Shown: positions 28,701 through 38,343, numbered from the stretch's first letter. The stretch: DNA of 64,000 nt from Serratia sp. UGAL515B_01 (GCF_033095805.1 NZ_CP109901.1:1550001-1614000); one strand, 5' to 3'. Translations and numbers: made by a program. The notes: generated by a model not told the origin, from the sequence alone.

Positions 28701-29003
28701 CTGGCTTTTCAGAATATCTCTTTCCGTCACATTGGTCGGCACTGCACCTTGGGCGTTGAAACGACGCAGGTTACCCACAATCCACATGAGCTCGGTTTGA
28801 TTGGCGCCTTTGATCCAGTGGCAGGCCACTGCGGTATTGCGTCGTGCGGTCTTACGTAGCAGTTTTCTCAGCGTATTCAGGCCTTCCAGGGTGATTGCGG
28901 TCTGCCAGGTGCGGTCACCTCGGCGTTCGGCAAATTGATCTAGGATGCGGCGCGTTTCGGTCAGAGCCAGTTTGTTGCATTGTGCGATCAGCAAGATATT
29001 CAT
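25758..29003 (-). CDS. cas3f: Cas2-3 fusion (Cas3f) nuclease-helicase
   Basis: A 1081-residue I-F Cas2-3. The N-terminal 90 residues are the Cas2 domain ([29 protein letters not shown]). An HD nuclease follows ([15 protein letters not shown] near 125), then an SF2 helicase with Walker A STGCGKT near 426 and the DEPD box in VLDEPDDFD near 583, and a C-terminal Cas3 tail. It acts both in spacer acquisition with Cas1 and in target destruction. Its ATG overlaps the cas1 stop by four bases. Confidence 0.96.
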   Translation of the reverse strand: MNILLIAQCNKLALTETRRILDQFAERRGDRTWQTAITLEGLNTLRKLLRKTARRNTAVACHWIKGANQTELMWIVGNLRRFNAQGAVPTNVTERDILKSQSENQWHSVETIGLLASIAGLFHDFGKANLLFQSGLRGQGKNFQPYRHEWISLRLFVAWVKDKSDQEWLTELGRIDEQHEELMLSNLLKDSLAPFENPFIRLPPLAKTVAWLIVSHHRLPAYPADGLHKPDLSQIDCWLTQQLTADWNATNHLDAGWTAEEHHNVWAFPHGTPMRSATWQAKAQKLANRALQQTSLTHFGMIDQRFTSHLARLVLMLADHFYSSLPATEGWQDTNYGAYANTDRRTKQCKQKLDEHNIGVGQNALLLGRSLPHIRSTLPAITRHKSFKRRSEQPKFRWQDRAFDLTAAIRERAQQQGFFGINMASTGCGKTFANARIMYALADEKLGCRFSVALGLRTLTLQTGDALREKLGLQEDDLAVLIGSMAVSQLHAIKHEKALPRGTGSASADELFAEHQYVRYDGSLDDGRLSRWLSNAPKLHKLLSAPVLVSTIDHLIGATEGVRGGKQIAPMLRLLTSDLVLDEPDDFDIADLPALCRLVNWAGVLGSRVLLSSATLPPALIQALFNAYRAGRADYQQACGQPDLPVSICCAWFDEHDSVQEDIQATASFKQAHERFVARRVKQLQSTNVLRRAQLIPVNTPSQRESDALNSIAGTLLSSMQQLHTAHHQRHESGKTVSLGVIRMANIDPLVAVAQRLLQTPAPQGWRIHYCVYHSQHPLAMRSHIEQRLDATLTRYHPQALWQIPEINAALDYPEQHHLFVVLATSVAEVGRDHDYDWAIAEPSSMRSLIQLAGRIQRHRQQRCETPNLHILQKNVKALQGHELAYCKPGFESKKYPLNSHDLSEILLPEQYLEINAIPRAQERSPLLAKDNFVDLEHASLRRKLQGKKDERDYYAALWWRTQATWCAEQQRLTPFRNSAPDEQHYLWLEEENDEPRFQFPDTVPGQWKQSAGFSAIELELATGNCCWMAMDYQQVYQKLADELNMELSEVSQKFGEICMRNKEEGIWCYHPLLGVFGALE

Positions 29004-29980
29004 CGGGCTACCTGGCTCAGTTGCAGGGCGGTATTTTGCAGCGCTTCAATCATGACATCCAATGCATCTGCCCGTTGGAAACCGCTGATACAGCGTTGGC
29101 GAAACTCTTGTTCCTCCTCGCCCGCCATAGCGGCGATAAAAGCTTGTGGTAACACTAGAGCATCTTTAATCAGATCGGCTGCGTCAAACACCAAACCACC
29201 CCGGCGGGTTTTACCGTGTAACACCGCCAAACCGTGTGGTAACCCAATCACCCATGTTGCCACCGCAGCTAATCCATAGGCCAGATAGTTGCCGTGGTCG
29301 AGAAAGCGGTTTGCCATATCGATACCGCCACCGCGCTTGGCACGCGTGAAATCGCCGTAGTTCACCGTGTCTGCCGCAAGTTTATACAGCGCCTTGGTCA
29401 TGACCGCTTCCTGTGCCAATAAGGCGGTGCCGTTGCGGCAGTTGGAGAGGTTATTTTCATAACTTGAAAGCAACTGCTCTAAACGGTTTTTATCAGGTTC
29501 GAAGCCGTTTTCACGTTGCATCCGCGTGCTTAACCAATGATGTTGAATTTGTCGAATGCGCACACGTTGGAAAGCTATCGCTGCCGCAAGCCGTTGCCGA
29601 TCATCAAACCAAAAGCTGACCCAGTGTTGCAGATATTCGGTGGGGCGATATTCACTTTGCGAACTTAGCCAGGAAACAGCGGTTTCGACTTCATTACCGG
29701 CGTAAAGCGGCGTACCGCCACCGCCGCAAAACCCGATCAATACACCGGCTTTAGCAAATTCGCGCATTGCCGCCTGAGTGATTGAGGTGCCGGTCCCCAG
29801 CATTACCACGGAGGTATTGGCAATGGGGATATTCCAGTATAGAGATTGCTTGCCTTCATCCGTAACGTATTCAACTCGCCCACCGTTCACCAATACCCGA
29901 CAGTATTGTAAGTAATAAATATTGGCGCGTTTTGAATGCAGGATGGTCTTTAAATCAGAAGGGGAAAATTGGCTATGCAT
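29000..29980 (-). CDS. cas1: Cas1, spacer integrase of type I-F
   Basis: A 326-residue I-F Cas1. Metal-binding residues are in place: Glu191 (LAQEAVMTKALYK), His255 (LAVLHGKTRRGG), Asp266 and Asp269 (LVFDAADLIKD), each one number off the Pseudomonas protein. It forms a complex with Cas2-3 to insert new spacers at the leader-repeat junction. It is the first gene of the operon cas1, cas2-3, csy1, csy2, csy3, csy4. Confidence 0.96.
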   Translation of the reverse strand: MHSQFSPSDLKTILHSKRANIYYLQYCRVLVNGGRVEYVTDEGKQSLYWNIPIANTSVVMLGTGTSITQAAMREFAKAGVLIGFCGGGGTPLYAGNEVETAVSWLSSQSEYRPTEYLQHWVSFWFDDRQRLAAAIAFQRVRIRQIQHHWLSTRMQRENGFEPDKNRLEQLLSSYENNLSNCRNGTALLAQEAVMTKALYKLAADTVNYGDFTRAKRGGGIDMANRFLDHGNYLAYGLAAVATWVIGLPHGLAVLHGKTRRGGLVFDAADLIKDALVLPQAFIAAMAGEEEQEFRQRCISGFQRADALDVMIEALQNTALQLSQVAR

Positions 29981-30398
29981 GAAATGATAACATCCCTATT
30001 TTTACCAACGAACAGCATGGAATAATGATCATAATCAAAAATATATCATCAAATAAAAAAGAAACTGACGTAGATCATGGGGGGGATACGGCGATCGCTT
30101 TTATGTATGGGTTAATAGCTACTTGCCCCCTAAAGGCCTCGTCACTATGATGATAACGGACTGTCTGGTTAAATAATGCAATAAACTCCGCAATATGCAA
30201 ATTGCTATAGAGATGTTTACTTGATGGTACAGGTTGTTGGTTAACCTTGGGTAAAAGTCAGGCTAGTCATTTCCCTCGATACGGGCAAACTGAGGAACAC
30301 GATTAAACTTTTCGAGTTGTGAGTTAAGCGACCAAACAAACTGGCGAAGTTGGTCGTTAAGTGCCAAGCTAACTGTGTCTAAAAATCGGAGAAAAATC
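29981..30398. promoter_or_regulatory. Divergent region between the cas operon and the GvpU-like gene
   Basis: No gene is seen. The cas1 side (29990-30070) is very AT-rich, and the minus strand has a TATGAT hexamer upstream of cas1, but no convincing -35 at proper distance. On the other side TTAAGCGACCAA (30324-30335) and TTGGTCGTTAA (30350-30360) form an 11-bp inverted repeat with a single bulge, 38 bases upstream of the next gene's start: a possible operator or mRNA leader hairpin. Confidence 0.4.
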
Positions 30399-30815
30399 AT
30401 GGAAAATGAAGAAAAACTTCAAGAAGTTTTGGCTCATACAATAAGAGATAATTCATTGGTTTATCTCGTGAAATGTGCGAATTTGGGGGTGGGGGTTGGG
30501 GTTACTTTGATAGTCGAAGGACAGTTGATTTCTGGCAATCTTGTCTCTGGAGAGATTTATGCAAAAGATTCGGCTCAGAAATTAAGAAACGTCAACGTTG
30601 ACGAGAGCATTAAAAATACCATGGCATCGTTTTTTGACTCGTTAGCCGCAGATTATCAGCCAACAGAAGGGCACTTGGCACCGCTCAATTTCCTTCACCT
30701 GCAAAATCCGGCTTACTTGCGCGGCGATGGCGGATGGACAACCAACCCTGGTTCGATTCTGAGAGTCAATATTGCCAAGGTTAGCGGATTTCATCTAGGC
30801 AAGATTGGTGGATGA
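30399..30815 (+). CDS. GvpU-like small protein
   Basis: A 138-residue protein. The ATG at 30399 (MENEEKLQEVL) has GGAG 8 bases upstream; an ATG 24 bases earlier lacks one. Residues 20-55 read LVYLVKCANLGVGVGVTLIVEGQLISGNLVSGEIY, which recalls proteins annotated as gas vesicle accessory protein GvpU. No other gas vesicle gene is present, so a role in flotation is not supported; such orphan copies are of unknown function. A strong terminator follows. The family call is from memory and only moderately sure. Confidence 0.55.
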   Translation: MENEEKLQEVLAHTIRDNSLVYLVKCANLGVGVGVTLIVEGQLISGNLVSGEIYAKDSAQKLRNVNVDESIKNTMASFFDSLAADYQPTEGHLAPLNFLHLQNPAYLRGDGGWTTNPGSILRVNIAKVSGFHLGKIGG

Positions 30816-30861
30816 TTAAAAGGTCACATATTTGGCATGATGAACCGAACGTTCCGTCCAG

Positions 30862-30885
30862 ACCTCGCTTTGGCGAGGTTTTTTT
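30862..30885 (+). terminator. Terminator after the GvpU-like gene
   Basis: ACCTCGC and GCGAGGT pair around a four-base loop and are followed by seven T residues, about 45 bases after the stop codon. Confidence 0.85.
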
Positions 30886-31044
30886 CTGCTCGGAGAAAAC
30901 ATAACAATAGAGATTTTCAACGGGGGTTGTAATGGGTGGGGGAAATGGCGAATTAAGCGTAAAGAAACCGACATTACTCACTGACAGTTGTATCTCGCCT
31001 TAAACAGCTGTGCGTAATAGTGCCACAGGTGGAGGTGATGCAGG

Positions 31045-31308
31045 TTAGCCGACCATTGAGCGCAGTGATGCGCGATACAAGCTCCCAGGGCGGGAGCACG
31101 GGATATAGGTGTTCTTCAACATTCCCAGCTGCTGGAGGCCTCTTTCAAAAGATGGATTAAAGCCTAAAGGAATATTTTTCCCTATCTTTAAAACTGGAGT
31201 CAACGGGCGTTTTTTATGGGCGGAATAACAAAGCACAGAATCGAGCGCCTGCTTTTCGGTTGCATCGTCGAGTTCTTTATATTCTTTTTCACTTATTCTT
31301 TTTCTCAT
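31045..31308 (-). CDS. Unknown small protein, 87 aa
   Basis: An 87-codon frame starting MRKRISEKEYKELDDATEKQALDSVLCY. The start has a good ribosome site (GGGGAGG, 10 bases upstream). The first 60 residues look like an ordinary charged soluble protein; the last 25 (YIPCSRPGSLYRASLRSMVG) look less so, and the gene may have lost its natural end. It begins five bases after the stop of another open frame on the same strand. No family is recognised. Confidence 0.4.
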   Translation of the reverse strand: MRKRISEKEYKELDDATEKQALDSVLCYSAHKKRPLTPVLKIGKNIPLGFNPSFERGLQQLGMLKNTYIPCSRPGSLYRASLRSMVG

Positions 31309-31313
31309 TTAAA

Positions 31314-31439
31314 TTAAACCTCCCCGCCAGTGTATTTATTTTCTAACTGCTTAAGCGTTGGGTTTTCTTCGATGTTAGTGGTTTTGGCTTTAGACGTGGT
31401 ATACCAGCAGCGAGTATCACTTTGTAAATTAAAAGTTTG
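31314..31439 (-). pseudogene. C-terminal fragment of an unknown gene
   Basis: The minus strand has 41 sense codons (QTFNLQSDTRCWYTT, then SKAKTTNIEENPTLKQLENKYTGGEV) before a TAA, with an in-frame stop upstream and no start codon. It has the composition of a real protein tail and ends five bases before the next gene's ATG, so the two were probably an operon. The family is not recognised. Confidence 0.35.
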
Positions 31440-31629
31440 TTATCTATCTAAGCTGCTGTCCGGTTAGCGATCAACCTTAGTAAGTCTTTGAACATCAATC
31501 GAAAAATTGAAAGTGCTGGAAAGTTAACTTAAGGTTTTGTAAATTACGTTTCAAATAGGTTCATTAAGCTTCATCTTAAGCAAATTATTGGTATTTTCGG
31601 CTCTTTTGTTTTGCAATGAGAAATAAATA

Positions 31630-31701
31630 ATGAAAATGACACGCCTGTTTATTGTCGCTGGAGTACTTATTGCACTCGTTTACTTTTATACACACACCTG
31701 A
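31630..31701 (+). CDS. Putative 23-residue single-span membrane protein
   Basis: ATG to TGA encodes MKMTRLFIVAGVLIALVYFY then THT: a short basic start, one hydrophobic span and a polar end, the form of many small inner-membrane proteins. GAGA lies about 9 bases upstream, and a strong terminator follows 36 bases after the stop, making a self-contained unit. No homologue is recalled, so coding is not proven. Confidence 0.4.
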   Translation: MKMTRLFIVAGVLIALVYFYTHT

Positions 31702-31736
31702 TGTAAGTGAATTATTGAAGTTATACGTTATTTAAT

Positions 31737-31765
31737 AAAAACGGTGCCTTGAGGCACCGTTTTTA
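31737..31765. terminator. Bidirectional terminator between the small ORF and dsbB
   Basis: AAAAACGGTGCC and GGCACCGTTTTT pair perfectly around TTGA, with A- and T-runs on both sides. It can end transcription from both the small ORF (plus) and dsbB (minus). Confidence 0.85.
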
Positions 31766-31771
31766 TGGCTA

Positions 31772-32305
31772 TCAAAAACGACCGAAGAGGTCACGCCTGC
31801 GTTGACGTACAAATTGGCTGACCAATACTATGACGCCGATTAATAGATAGACAGCAAATATCCCAACTAACCACTGTGGCATTTCCAAAGACAAAAACTG
31901 CCATTGGCGGACAGAACAGTCTCCTGATGCCAGGAAAACCTCGGGTAGCCATTTATCAAGTGGTAGCCAGGAAGGGAAACTGACAAAAAAATCACAGGTG
32001 TTAAACGGTGATGGATGCAATTGGATCATGGTGTGTTTCCATGCCAATTGCAAACCCTCCCACGCACTGTATATCCACAACAGGATAGCCACGTAACGCA
32101 ACGGTGTCTTCGGCGCCAGCGCACCAATCAGTGACGCTCCCATGATCCCGAACAGCGCGACCCGTTCGTAGATACACATCACGCAAGGCTGCAGCAGCAT
32201 CACATGCTGAAAGTAGAGAGCAGCCAACTCCAGTATCAGTGCAGTCAGCCCCATCAACAGCCAAGCACCGCGCCCTTGCGAGCAGCGGTTAAAGAATTGC
32301 AACAT
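31772..32305 (-). CDS. dsbB: Disulfide bond formation protein DsbB
   Basis: An inner-membrane quinone reductase that re-oxidises DsbA. The 177-residue protein begins [18 protein letters not shown], very close to E. coli DsbB; the longer frame from 32374 adds 23 residues not in the family. The first redox pair is in PCVMC (Cys41/Cys44); the second pair is in FNTCDFF and [10 protein letters not shown]. Four membrane spans are evident. It lies 122 bases downstream of nhaB on the same strand, as in related genomes. Confidence 0.96.
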   Translation of the reverse strand: MLQFFNRCSQGRGAWLLMGLTALILELAALYFQHVMLLQPCVMCIYERVALFGIMGASLIGALAPKTPLRYVAILLWIYSAWEGLQLAWKHTMIQLHPSPFNTCDFFVSFPSWLPLDKWLPEVFLASGDCSVRQWQFLSLEMPQWLVGIFAVYLLIGVIVLVSQFVRQRRRDLFGRF

Positions 32306-32427
32306 AAATATATTCTTCCATGCAGTAAGCAATTGAACCGGCAGTGTAAACCAATTCGTCCCCGCTGCCAGCAATCAGAACACCATTTCAGTGAAAAATA
32401 TCACCTCAGCGGGAATGGTCATGGCGC

Positions 32428-34011
32428 TTAATGTGCAGTGGTTAATGCCCCTACGTCAAGTGATGGAAGCGTTAACCACTGCCATTGTGTCAACCAATCG
32501 GTGGCGGGAGCCAATACATGCTGAACACATAACAACCCAACTACGGTGAGCACTAATGTGTAAGGTAAAGCCATCCAGACCATGCGTCCGTATGACATGC
32601 GAACCAGCGGCGCAAGTGCTGAGGTTAGCAAAAACAAAAAGGCAGCCTGGCCGTTTGGTGTGGCGACTGAAGGCAAGTTAGTACCTGTGTTGATTGCCAC
32701 TGCCAGCATCTCGAACTGTTTTAGCGAAATTGAACCGTTTTCTAATGCCGCGCGTGTTTCGTTAATATAAACGGTGCCAACAAAAACGTTGTCAGAAATG
32801 GAAGAGAGCAAACCGTTAAACAGGTAAAAGAGGGGCAGTTGGGCAGAGGGGGACGTTAGCAACACAAACTGGATCACTGGAGTGAACAAGTGCTGTTCAA
32901 TAATCACTGCAACGATAGTAAAGAAGACGGTCAACAATGCTGTGAAGGGTAAGGCTTCTTGAAACGCCTTACCAATAGCGTGTTCATCCGTGATCCCGCA
33001 TAGAGCAGTGGCCAAAATGATGACAGACAAGCCAATCAGGCCAACTTCTGCCAAGTGGAAGGCAAGCGCAATAACCAGCCAAAGGCCAATTATTGCCTGC
33101 ACGGCCAACTTTACTTTCTCCTGACGGCTACGTTTTTCGGTCGCTTTACTATCGTACTCTTTTAGTACTTTACGAACGCGATCAGGTAGTTTTGTACCGT
33201 AGCCAAATACAGAGAAATGCTCAACGAGCACACAGACAAGAAGCCCGCAAACAAATACAGGTAGCGTTACAGGCGCCATTCGCAGGAAGAAATCAACAAA
33301 TCCCCATCCGGCACTTTTGGCGATGATCAGATTCTGTGGTTCACCCACCATGGTCATTACGCCCCCCAAAGCCGTACCGATGCCCGCATGCATCAAGAGG
33401 CTTCGCAAGAAAGCGCGAAACTGTTCTAACGTCTGTTTTTTATCCGGGTTTTCAAAGCCACTGTCATCGCTGAGGTCGCTATCCTCACCCGCTTTGTTGG
33501 ACATTACATTGTGATAAATCGAGTAAAAACCCGTGCAAACGCTAATCACCACTGCTACCACAGTCAGGGCATCCAGGAACGCTGAGAGTAATGCTGCCAC
33601 GCTGCAGAAAGCCAGCGATAACAGCATTTTTGAGTGGATATTAAGCAGGAGCTTGGTAAAAACAAATAATAGCAACTGCTTCATGAAATAAATGCCCGCG
33701 ACCATAAATACCAACAACAGCAACACTTCCAGATTATTGGCAATTTCCTCACTGACATGAGCCGGGCTGGTCATGCCAATCAGTATGGCTTCAATAGCCA
33801 ATAATCCGCCAGGTTGCAATGGGTAACACTTTAGTGCCATCGCCAATGTGAAGATAAATTCGGCGACTAATAACCACCCAGCCACGAAAGGGCTGACTAA
33901 AAAAAAGACCAACGGATTGATCACCAGAAAACTGATGATGATTAATTTGTACCAATCTGGAGATGCGCCGAGAAAATTTTTCATCAGTGCTGAACGTAGT
34001 GTCATAACCAT
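32428..34011 (-). CDS. nhaB: Na+/H+ antiporter NhaB
   Basis: A 527-residue polytopic membrane protein that exports Na+ in exchange for H+. It aligns end to end with E. coli Nha[55 protein letters not shown], and [20 protein letters not shown]. About 12 membrane spans are visible. The first two ATG codons (34011 and 34005) are both possible starts; related proteins begin MTLRSAL, which favours 34005. It is divergent from fadR. Confidence 0.95.
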   Translation of the reverse strand: MVMTLRSALMKNFLGASPDWYKLIIISFLVINPLVFFLVSPFVAGWLLVAEFIFTLAMALKCYPLQPGGLLAIEAILIGMTSPAHVSEEIANNLEVLLLLVFMVAGIYFMKQLLLFVFTKLLLNIHSKMLLSLAFCSVAALLSAFLDALTVVAVVISVCTGFYSIYHNVMSNKAGEDSDLSDDSGFENPDKKQTLEQFRAFLRSLLMHAGIGTALGGVMTMVGEPQNLIIAKSAGWGFVDFFLRMAPVTLPVFVCGLLVCVLVEHFSVFGYGTKLPDRVRKVLKEYDSKATEKRSRQEKVKLAVQAIIGLWLVIALAFHLAEVGLIGLSVIILATALCGITDEHAIGKAFQEALPFTALLTVFFTIVAVIIEQHLFTPVIQFVLLTSPSAQLPLFYLFNGLLSSISDNVFVGTVYINETRAALENGSISLKQFEMLAVAINTGTNLPSVATPNGQAAFLFLLTSALAPLVRMSYGRMVWMALPYTLVLTVVGLLCVQHVLAPATDWLTQWQWLTLPSLDVGALTTAH

Positions 34012-34124
34012 ACTTTTTGATAAACCTTAGAATAAGTTACTGCGTCATAAGCCACGGTACTTCAAGTTGCGGGTAAGTGGCAAGGGAGCCTCAACATCGC
34101 AGCAACCCAGGTGTTATTTGTATT

Positions 34125-34395
34125 AGGCTGTGTCCCTTAACTGTCCGTGGTGCCGTCGCAGACCCGAAAGCCCATTATCAAGGCGGAGGATGAAGGGCAA
34201 AGTGGCTCTCTGTTCAAGCCCGACAACACAGAGAATGGGCTTTTTGGGGCGCGACCCTACGGGCTGACGCCATTGGCGTGTATAGCTGCGTTGTTCGCCG
34301 CTTATTAGGTCCACCCAGCCTCGTGGCTGACGCCTTGCTCTGCGTGCAAATGACCGCCAGCGGCGCTCGCGTACAGTTAAGGGACACAGAGCCTA
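34125..34395. repeat. Long copy of a small inverted-repeat element (family 1)
   Basis: About 271 bp bounded by AGGCTGTGTCCCTTAACTG on the left and a near-complement (CAGTTAAGGGACACAGAGCCT) on the right, flanked by TA on both sides. No long coding frame is inside. The element shares its inner ends with the short copy at 51096-51178, which is the same sequence with the middle removed. It has the features of a non-autonomous transposable element with a TA target, as seen with IS630/Tc1-type transposases. Confidence 0.75.
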
Positions 34396-34572
34396 GAGTG
34401 GGTATGGCAAAACTTGTCAGCAGAGCTAATGAGCGATAGCTGCGGGTATAATCGAGTCAACCCCGGTTTTGTCAAATCAAATTTGGCAGAGGCAGAACCA
34501 TCGCACATTTTTTGTCAGTTTATACACAATTTGATTTAATGTTCTTCGCTCGTGCTATGTGATGCAATAGCG

Positions 34573-34589
34573 ATCTGGTATGATCAGCC
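34573..34589 (+). promoter_or_regulatory. fadR promoter -10 with possible FadR operator
   Basis: ATCTGGTATGATCAGCC resembles the FadR operator (CTGGTNNGANCAG core) and includes TATGAT, a fair -10 hexamer, 43 bases before the fadR start. Autoregulation is inferred. Confidence 0.4.
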
Positions 34590-34631
34590 GATTACTATTA
34601 CTGATTATCGTCGCTACGGAACATCAAACAC

Positions 34632-35351
34632 ATGGTTATAAAGGCGCAGAGTCCTGCCGGTTTTGCGGAAGAATACATTATCGAAAGTATTTGGAATAAT
34701 CGCTTCCCCCCTGGCTCTATTTTGCCCGCGGAACGTGAACTTTCAGAGCTTATCGGCGTTACTCGCACCACGTTACGTGAGGTTTTACAGAGATTGGCTC
34801 GTGATGGCTGGCTGACTATCCAACATGGTAAACCCACTAAAGTAAATAATTTTTGGGAAACGTCAGGCCTTAATATCCTGGAGACGCTTGCTCGACTCGA
34901 TCACAATAGTGTGCCGCAACTGATCGATAATCTCCTTTCTGTGCGCACGAATATTGCGTCAATCTTTATCCGTGCTGCTGTGCGTAATCATCCACAGCAA
35001 GCACAAGATATTCTGGCAAAAGCAGCACAGGTTGAGGATAAGGCCGACGCATTCAACCATCTTGACTATGAGATTTTCCGTGGTCTGGCGTTTGCCTCGG
35101 GCAACCCAATTTACGGGCTGATCCTGAATGGTTTGAAAGGGCTTTATACCCGCGTTGGGCGTTATTACTTCTCTAACCCTGAGGCGCGCAAGCTGGCTCT
35201 CAACTTCTACAATAAGTTATCTAGCCTGTGCCACGAAAAGATGTACGACCAAGTGATGGATTGTGTACGTAACTACGGCAAAGAGAGTGGTGCTATCTGG
35301 CACAGTATGAAAGGCACAATGCCAAGCGACCTAACAGAGGCTCGGCGGTAG
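34632..35351 (+). CDS. fadR: Fatty acid metabolism regulator FadR
   Basis: A 239-residue GntR-family regulator that represses fatty-acid degradation genes and activates fabA/fabB; long-chain acyl-CoA releases it from DNA. The N-terminal winged helix ([37 protein letters not shown]) is intact, followed by the all-helical acyl-CoA domain. Full length for the family. A stem-loop follows its end. Confidence 0.97.
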   Translation: MVIKAQSPAGFAEEYIIESIWNNRFPPGSILPAERELSELIGVTRTTLREVLQRLARDGWLTIQHGKPTKVNNFWETSGLNILETLARLDHNSVPQLIDNLLSVRTNIASIFIRAAVRNHPQQAQDILAKAAQVEDKADAFNHLDYEIFRGLAFASGNPIYGLILNGLKGLYTRVGRYYFSNPEARKLALNFYNKLSSLCHEKMYDQVMDCVRNYGKESGAIWHSMKGTMPSDLTEARR

Positions 35352-35376
35352 CTGTTTCGCTATATCAGCAAAAGAA

Positions 35377-35395
35377 AGGGGCGCAAAGCGCCCCT
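35377..35395 (-). terminator. Hairpin between fadR and ycgB
   Basis: AGGGGCGC and GCGCCCCT form a perfect 8-bp GC-rich stem with a three-base loop. On the minus strand it is followed by a T-rich stretch (TTCTTTTGC), so it mainly serves ycgB. Confidence 0.7.
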
Positions 35396-35400
35396 GGATA

Positions 35401-36936
35401 TTAAAGCGAAGTGGCTCTTGCAGGGCAACGATCCAGCAATTCGATGCTGCCATCTTCGTTTTGTTGTTCTAGAACAATGTCGAACCCCCACAGACGATGC
35501 AAGTGTTTCATCACCTCTTTGCGGCTTTTGTCCAACGGTGCGCGATCCTGCGGAATATAGCGTAGTGTTAACGAGCGGTCGCCGCGTAAGTCAACATTCC
35601 AAATCTGTATATTAGGTTCATGGTTGCTCAGGTTGTACTGTGAAGACAGCTCTTGACGTATTGCACGGTATCCCGCTTCATTATGGATAGCCGAAATCTC
35701 CAAGTAGTTTTTGCGGTCGTCATCCAATACGGTGAATAAACGGAAATCGCGCATTACCTTGGGTGACAGGAACTGGCTGATGAAGCTTTCATCTTTGAAA
35801 TCCCGCATCGCGAAATGCAGAGTATCTAACCAGTCCTTACCTGCAATATCCGGGAACCAGTAACGATCTTCTTCAGTTGGAGATTGGCAAATCCGTTTAA
35901 TGTCCTGGAACATGGCAAAGCCTAATGCATAGGGGTTAATACCACTGTAATAGGGGCTGTTATACGGGGGCTGATAGACCACATTTGTGTGGCTGTGCAA
36001 GAACTCAAGCATGAAGCGATCTGTCACCCGCCCTTCGTCATAAAGATGATTAAGGATGGTGTAGTGCCAGAAGGTTGCCCATCCTTCGTTCATCACCTGC
36101 GTTTGTTTTTGCGGATAGAAGTACTGACTCACCTTTCGTACGATGCGCAGAACCTCACGTTGCCATGGTTCTAGCAGCGGTGCGTTTTTCTCCATAAAGT
36201 AGAGAATATTTTCCTGCGGTTCGCGTGGATAGCGTAATGCTTTTTCCGGTAACTCTTCGCGGGCAATACGCGGTAGCGTTTTCCACAGTGAGTTAACCTG
36301 GCTTTGCAGATACTCCTCACGGTTTTTCTGGCGTGCTTTCTCTTCCACCAGTGAGATTTTTTGTGGGCGCTTGTAACGATCAACGCCGTAATTCATCAGC
36401 GCGTGGCAAGAGTCCAGCAGTTTTTCGACTTCCTCAACGCCATAGCGTTCTTCGCATTGGCTGATGTAGTGGCGTGCAAATAGCAGGTAATCGACGATAG
36501 AACTGGCATCTGTCCAACTGCGAAATAAGTAGTTATTTTTGAAAAACGAGTTGTGCCCATAACAGGCATGGGCCATAACCAGTGCTTGCATGGTGATGGT
36601 GTTTTCTTCCATCAGATAAGCAATGCAGGGGTTAGAGTTGATAACAATTTCATAGGCCAAACCTTGTTGACCTTGTTTGTAACGTTGTTCGGTTTCAATA
36701 AACTTTTTGCCGAACGACCAATGCGTATAGTTAATCGGCATCCCTACGCTGGAATAGGCATCCATCATCTGTTCAGAGGTTATCACCTCGATCTGATGCG
36801 GATAGGTATTAAGCCGATAATGTTTGGCAACCCGATCGATCTGCTCCAGATAGACGTGCAGCAGATCAAATGTCCAGTCTGGCCCATCACTCAGACGTTT
36901 ATCTTCCTTAACCTTTTTTTGTGTCGAAGTAGTCAT
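35401..36936 (-). CDS. ycgB: SpoVR family protein YcgB
   Basis: A 511-residue cytoplasmic protein nearly identical in pattern to E. coli YcgB (RLSDGPDWTFDLLHVYLEQIDRVAKHY; MEENTITMQALVMAHACYGHNSFF; QTQVMNEGWATFWHYTILNHLYDEG). In Bacillus SpoVR affects spore cortex; in enterobacteria it is stress-associated and often linked to yeaH/yeaG, which are absent here. HACYGH and NEGWATFWH have a metalloprotease-like look. The gene converges on fadR. Confidence 0.94.
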   Translation of the reverse strand: MTTSTQKKVKEDKRLSDGPDWTFDLLHVYLEQIDRVAKHYRLNTYPHQIEVITSEQMMDAYSSVGMPINYTHWSFGKKFIETEQRYKQGQQGLAYEIVINSNPCIAYLMEENTITMQALVMAHACYGHNSFFKNNYLFRSWTDASSIVDYLLFARHYISQCEERYGVEEVEKLLDSCHALMNYGVDRYKRPQKISLVEEKARQKNREEYLQSQVNSLWKTLPRIAREELPEKALRYPREPQENILYFMEKNAPLLEPWQREVLRIVRKVSQYFYPQKQTQVMNEGWATFWHYTILNHLYDEGRVTDRFMLEFLHSHTNVVYQPPYNSPYYSGINPYALGFAMFQDIKRICQSPTEEDRYWFPDIAGKDWLDTLHFAMRDFKDESFISQFLSPKVMRDFRLFTVLDDDRKNYLEISAIHNEAGYRAIRQELSSQYNLSNHEPNIQIWNVDLRGDRSLTLRYIPQDRAPLDKSRKEVMKHLHRLWGFDIVLEQQNEDGSIELLDRCPARATSL

Positions 36937-37251
36937 CAGCGCACCCTCATTATTTAAAGGCCTTGCTCATTTGGCAGACCCTTTAACAATGATAGTTCAA
37001 GTCGCAATAAATCGTTTGAAATCATCTGCACATCGAAAAAATTGCCGTGAAAATCCGATCGGCGGCATGATTTTTGGGGCGTAACGCAGATTTGCTGATT
37101 GTATACTCACTTGTGTGATCAATTTTAATCGAGCTTCTACGATTTTATCTGACAGACGTTAAAACGAAAAATCCACGCAATAGCGTGGATTTTATAGGTT
37201 TTTGTGGTTTTCATGAGACTTAATGAAACCTCATGAGACAACAGATTTTAT
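36937..37251. other. Intergenic region between ycgB and ychF with a terminator
   Basis: About 315 bp without a gene. It holds the ycgB upstream region and, at 37167-37193, a perfect stem (ATCCACGC / GCGTGGAT) with flanking A- and T-runs that can end transcription of ychF's antisense side and of leftward genes. No promoter is convincing by eye. Confidence 0.6.
37167..37193. terminator. Terminator upstream of ycgB / downstream of ychF
   Basis: AAAATCCACGC and GCGTGGATTTT pair around a four-base loop; A-run before and T-run after make it usable in both directions. It lies about 60 bases beyond the ychF stop codon. Confidence 0.8.
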
Positions 37252-38343
37252 TTAGACGTTAAACAGGAAGTTCATTACATCGCCATCTTTAACGATATAA
37301 TCTTTGCCTTCTGAACGCATTTTCCCGGCTTCTTTAGCGCCTTGTTCACCCTTGTAGGTGATGAAGTCTTCAAAAGCGATAGTTTGTGCGCGGATAAAGC
37401 CTTTTTCGAAGTCAGTGTGAATTTTACCAGCCGCTTGTGGGGCGGTAGCACCAACAGGGATTGTCCAGGCGCGGACTTCTTTCACACCAGCGGTGAAGTA
37501 GGTTTGCAGATTCAGTAATTCATAACCAGCACGGATCACACGGTTCAAACCGGGCTCTTCCAATCCCATTTCAGCCATGAATTCTGCGCGATCCTCATCT
37601 TCCAACTCCGCAATATCAGACTCTACGGCAGCACAAACCGCGACCACGACGGAACCTTCTGCGGCGGCAATCTCACGTACTTTGTCTAAATAGGGATTAT
37701 TCTCGAAACCGTCTTCGTTGACGTTAGCGATATACATCGTAGGTTTCAGTGTCAGGAAGCTCAAGTAACGGATCGCGGCTTTATCTTCTGCGGTGAGATC
37801 CAGCGCACGAAGCATGCCGGCATTCTCCAACTGCGGCAGGCATTTCTCCAGTGCGGCGAGTTCAGCTTTGGCATCTTTATCGCCGCCTTTGGCTTTCTTC
37901 TGCACACGATGTATAGCGCGTTCGCAAGTCTCAAGATCAGACAATGCCAACTCGGTGTTGATCACTTCAATGTCTTCTGCCGGGTCCACTTTATTATTTA
38001 CGTGGATAATATTATCGTTCTCAAAGCAACGAACCACGTGTCCGATAGCTTCAGTTTCACGAATGTTAGTTAGAAACTGGTTACCGAGGCCTTCACCTTT
38101 GGATGCACCTTTTACCAACCCGGCAATGTCAACAAACTCCATCGTGGTAGGCAAAATACGTTGAGGTTTGACGATGGCGGCCAACTGATCCAAGCGTGAA
38201 TCGGGCATCGGGACTACACCGGTATTAGGTTCAATCGTGCAAAACGGGAAGTTGGCCGCTTCGATGCCCGCTTTAGTCAATGCGTTAAACAGGGTGGATT
38301 TGCCAACGTTAGGCAGGCCGACGATACCGCATTTAAATCCCAT
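37252..38343 (-). CDS. ychF: Redox-regulated ATPase YchF
   Basis: A 363-residue Obg-family P-loop protein that hydrolyses ATP and associates with ribosomes. G1 [14 protein letters not shown] is at residues 8-21 and G3-like [17 protein letters not shown] near 70; the ATP-favouring NVNED replaces the NKxD motif, as in the family. The C-terminal TGS-like domain ([24 protein letters not shown]) is intact. It lies downstream of pth, as in other enterobacteria, but about 400 bases away. Confidence 0.97.
   Translation of the reverse strand: MGFKCGIVGLPNVGKSTLFNALTKAGIEAANFPFCTIEPNTGVVPMPDSRLDQLAAIVKPQRILPTTMEFVDIAGLVKGASKGEGLGNQFLTNIRETEAIGHVVRCFENDNIIHVNNKVDPAEDIEVINTELALSDLETCERAIHRVQKKAKGGDKDAKAELAALEKCLPQLENAGMLRALDLTAEDKAAIRYLSFLTLKPTMYIANVNEDGFENNPYLDKVREIAAAEGSVVVAVCAAVESDIAELEDEDRAEFMAEMGLEEPGLNRVIRAGYELLNLQTYFTAGVKEVRAWTIPVGATAPQAAGKIHTDFEKGFIRAQTIAFEDFITYKGEQGAKEAGKMRSEGKDYIVKDGDVMNFLFNV

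Noticed and set aside
30399..30815. A functional gas vesicle cluster
   Set aside because: Only one GvpU-like gene is present; no gvpA, gvpN, gvpF/L or gvpK occurs in the window.
34123..34314. 63-codon minus-strand frame inside the family 1 repeat
   Set aside because: No ribosome site or family likeness; the frame is broken in the short copies, so it is not a transposase.
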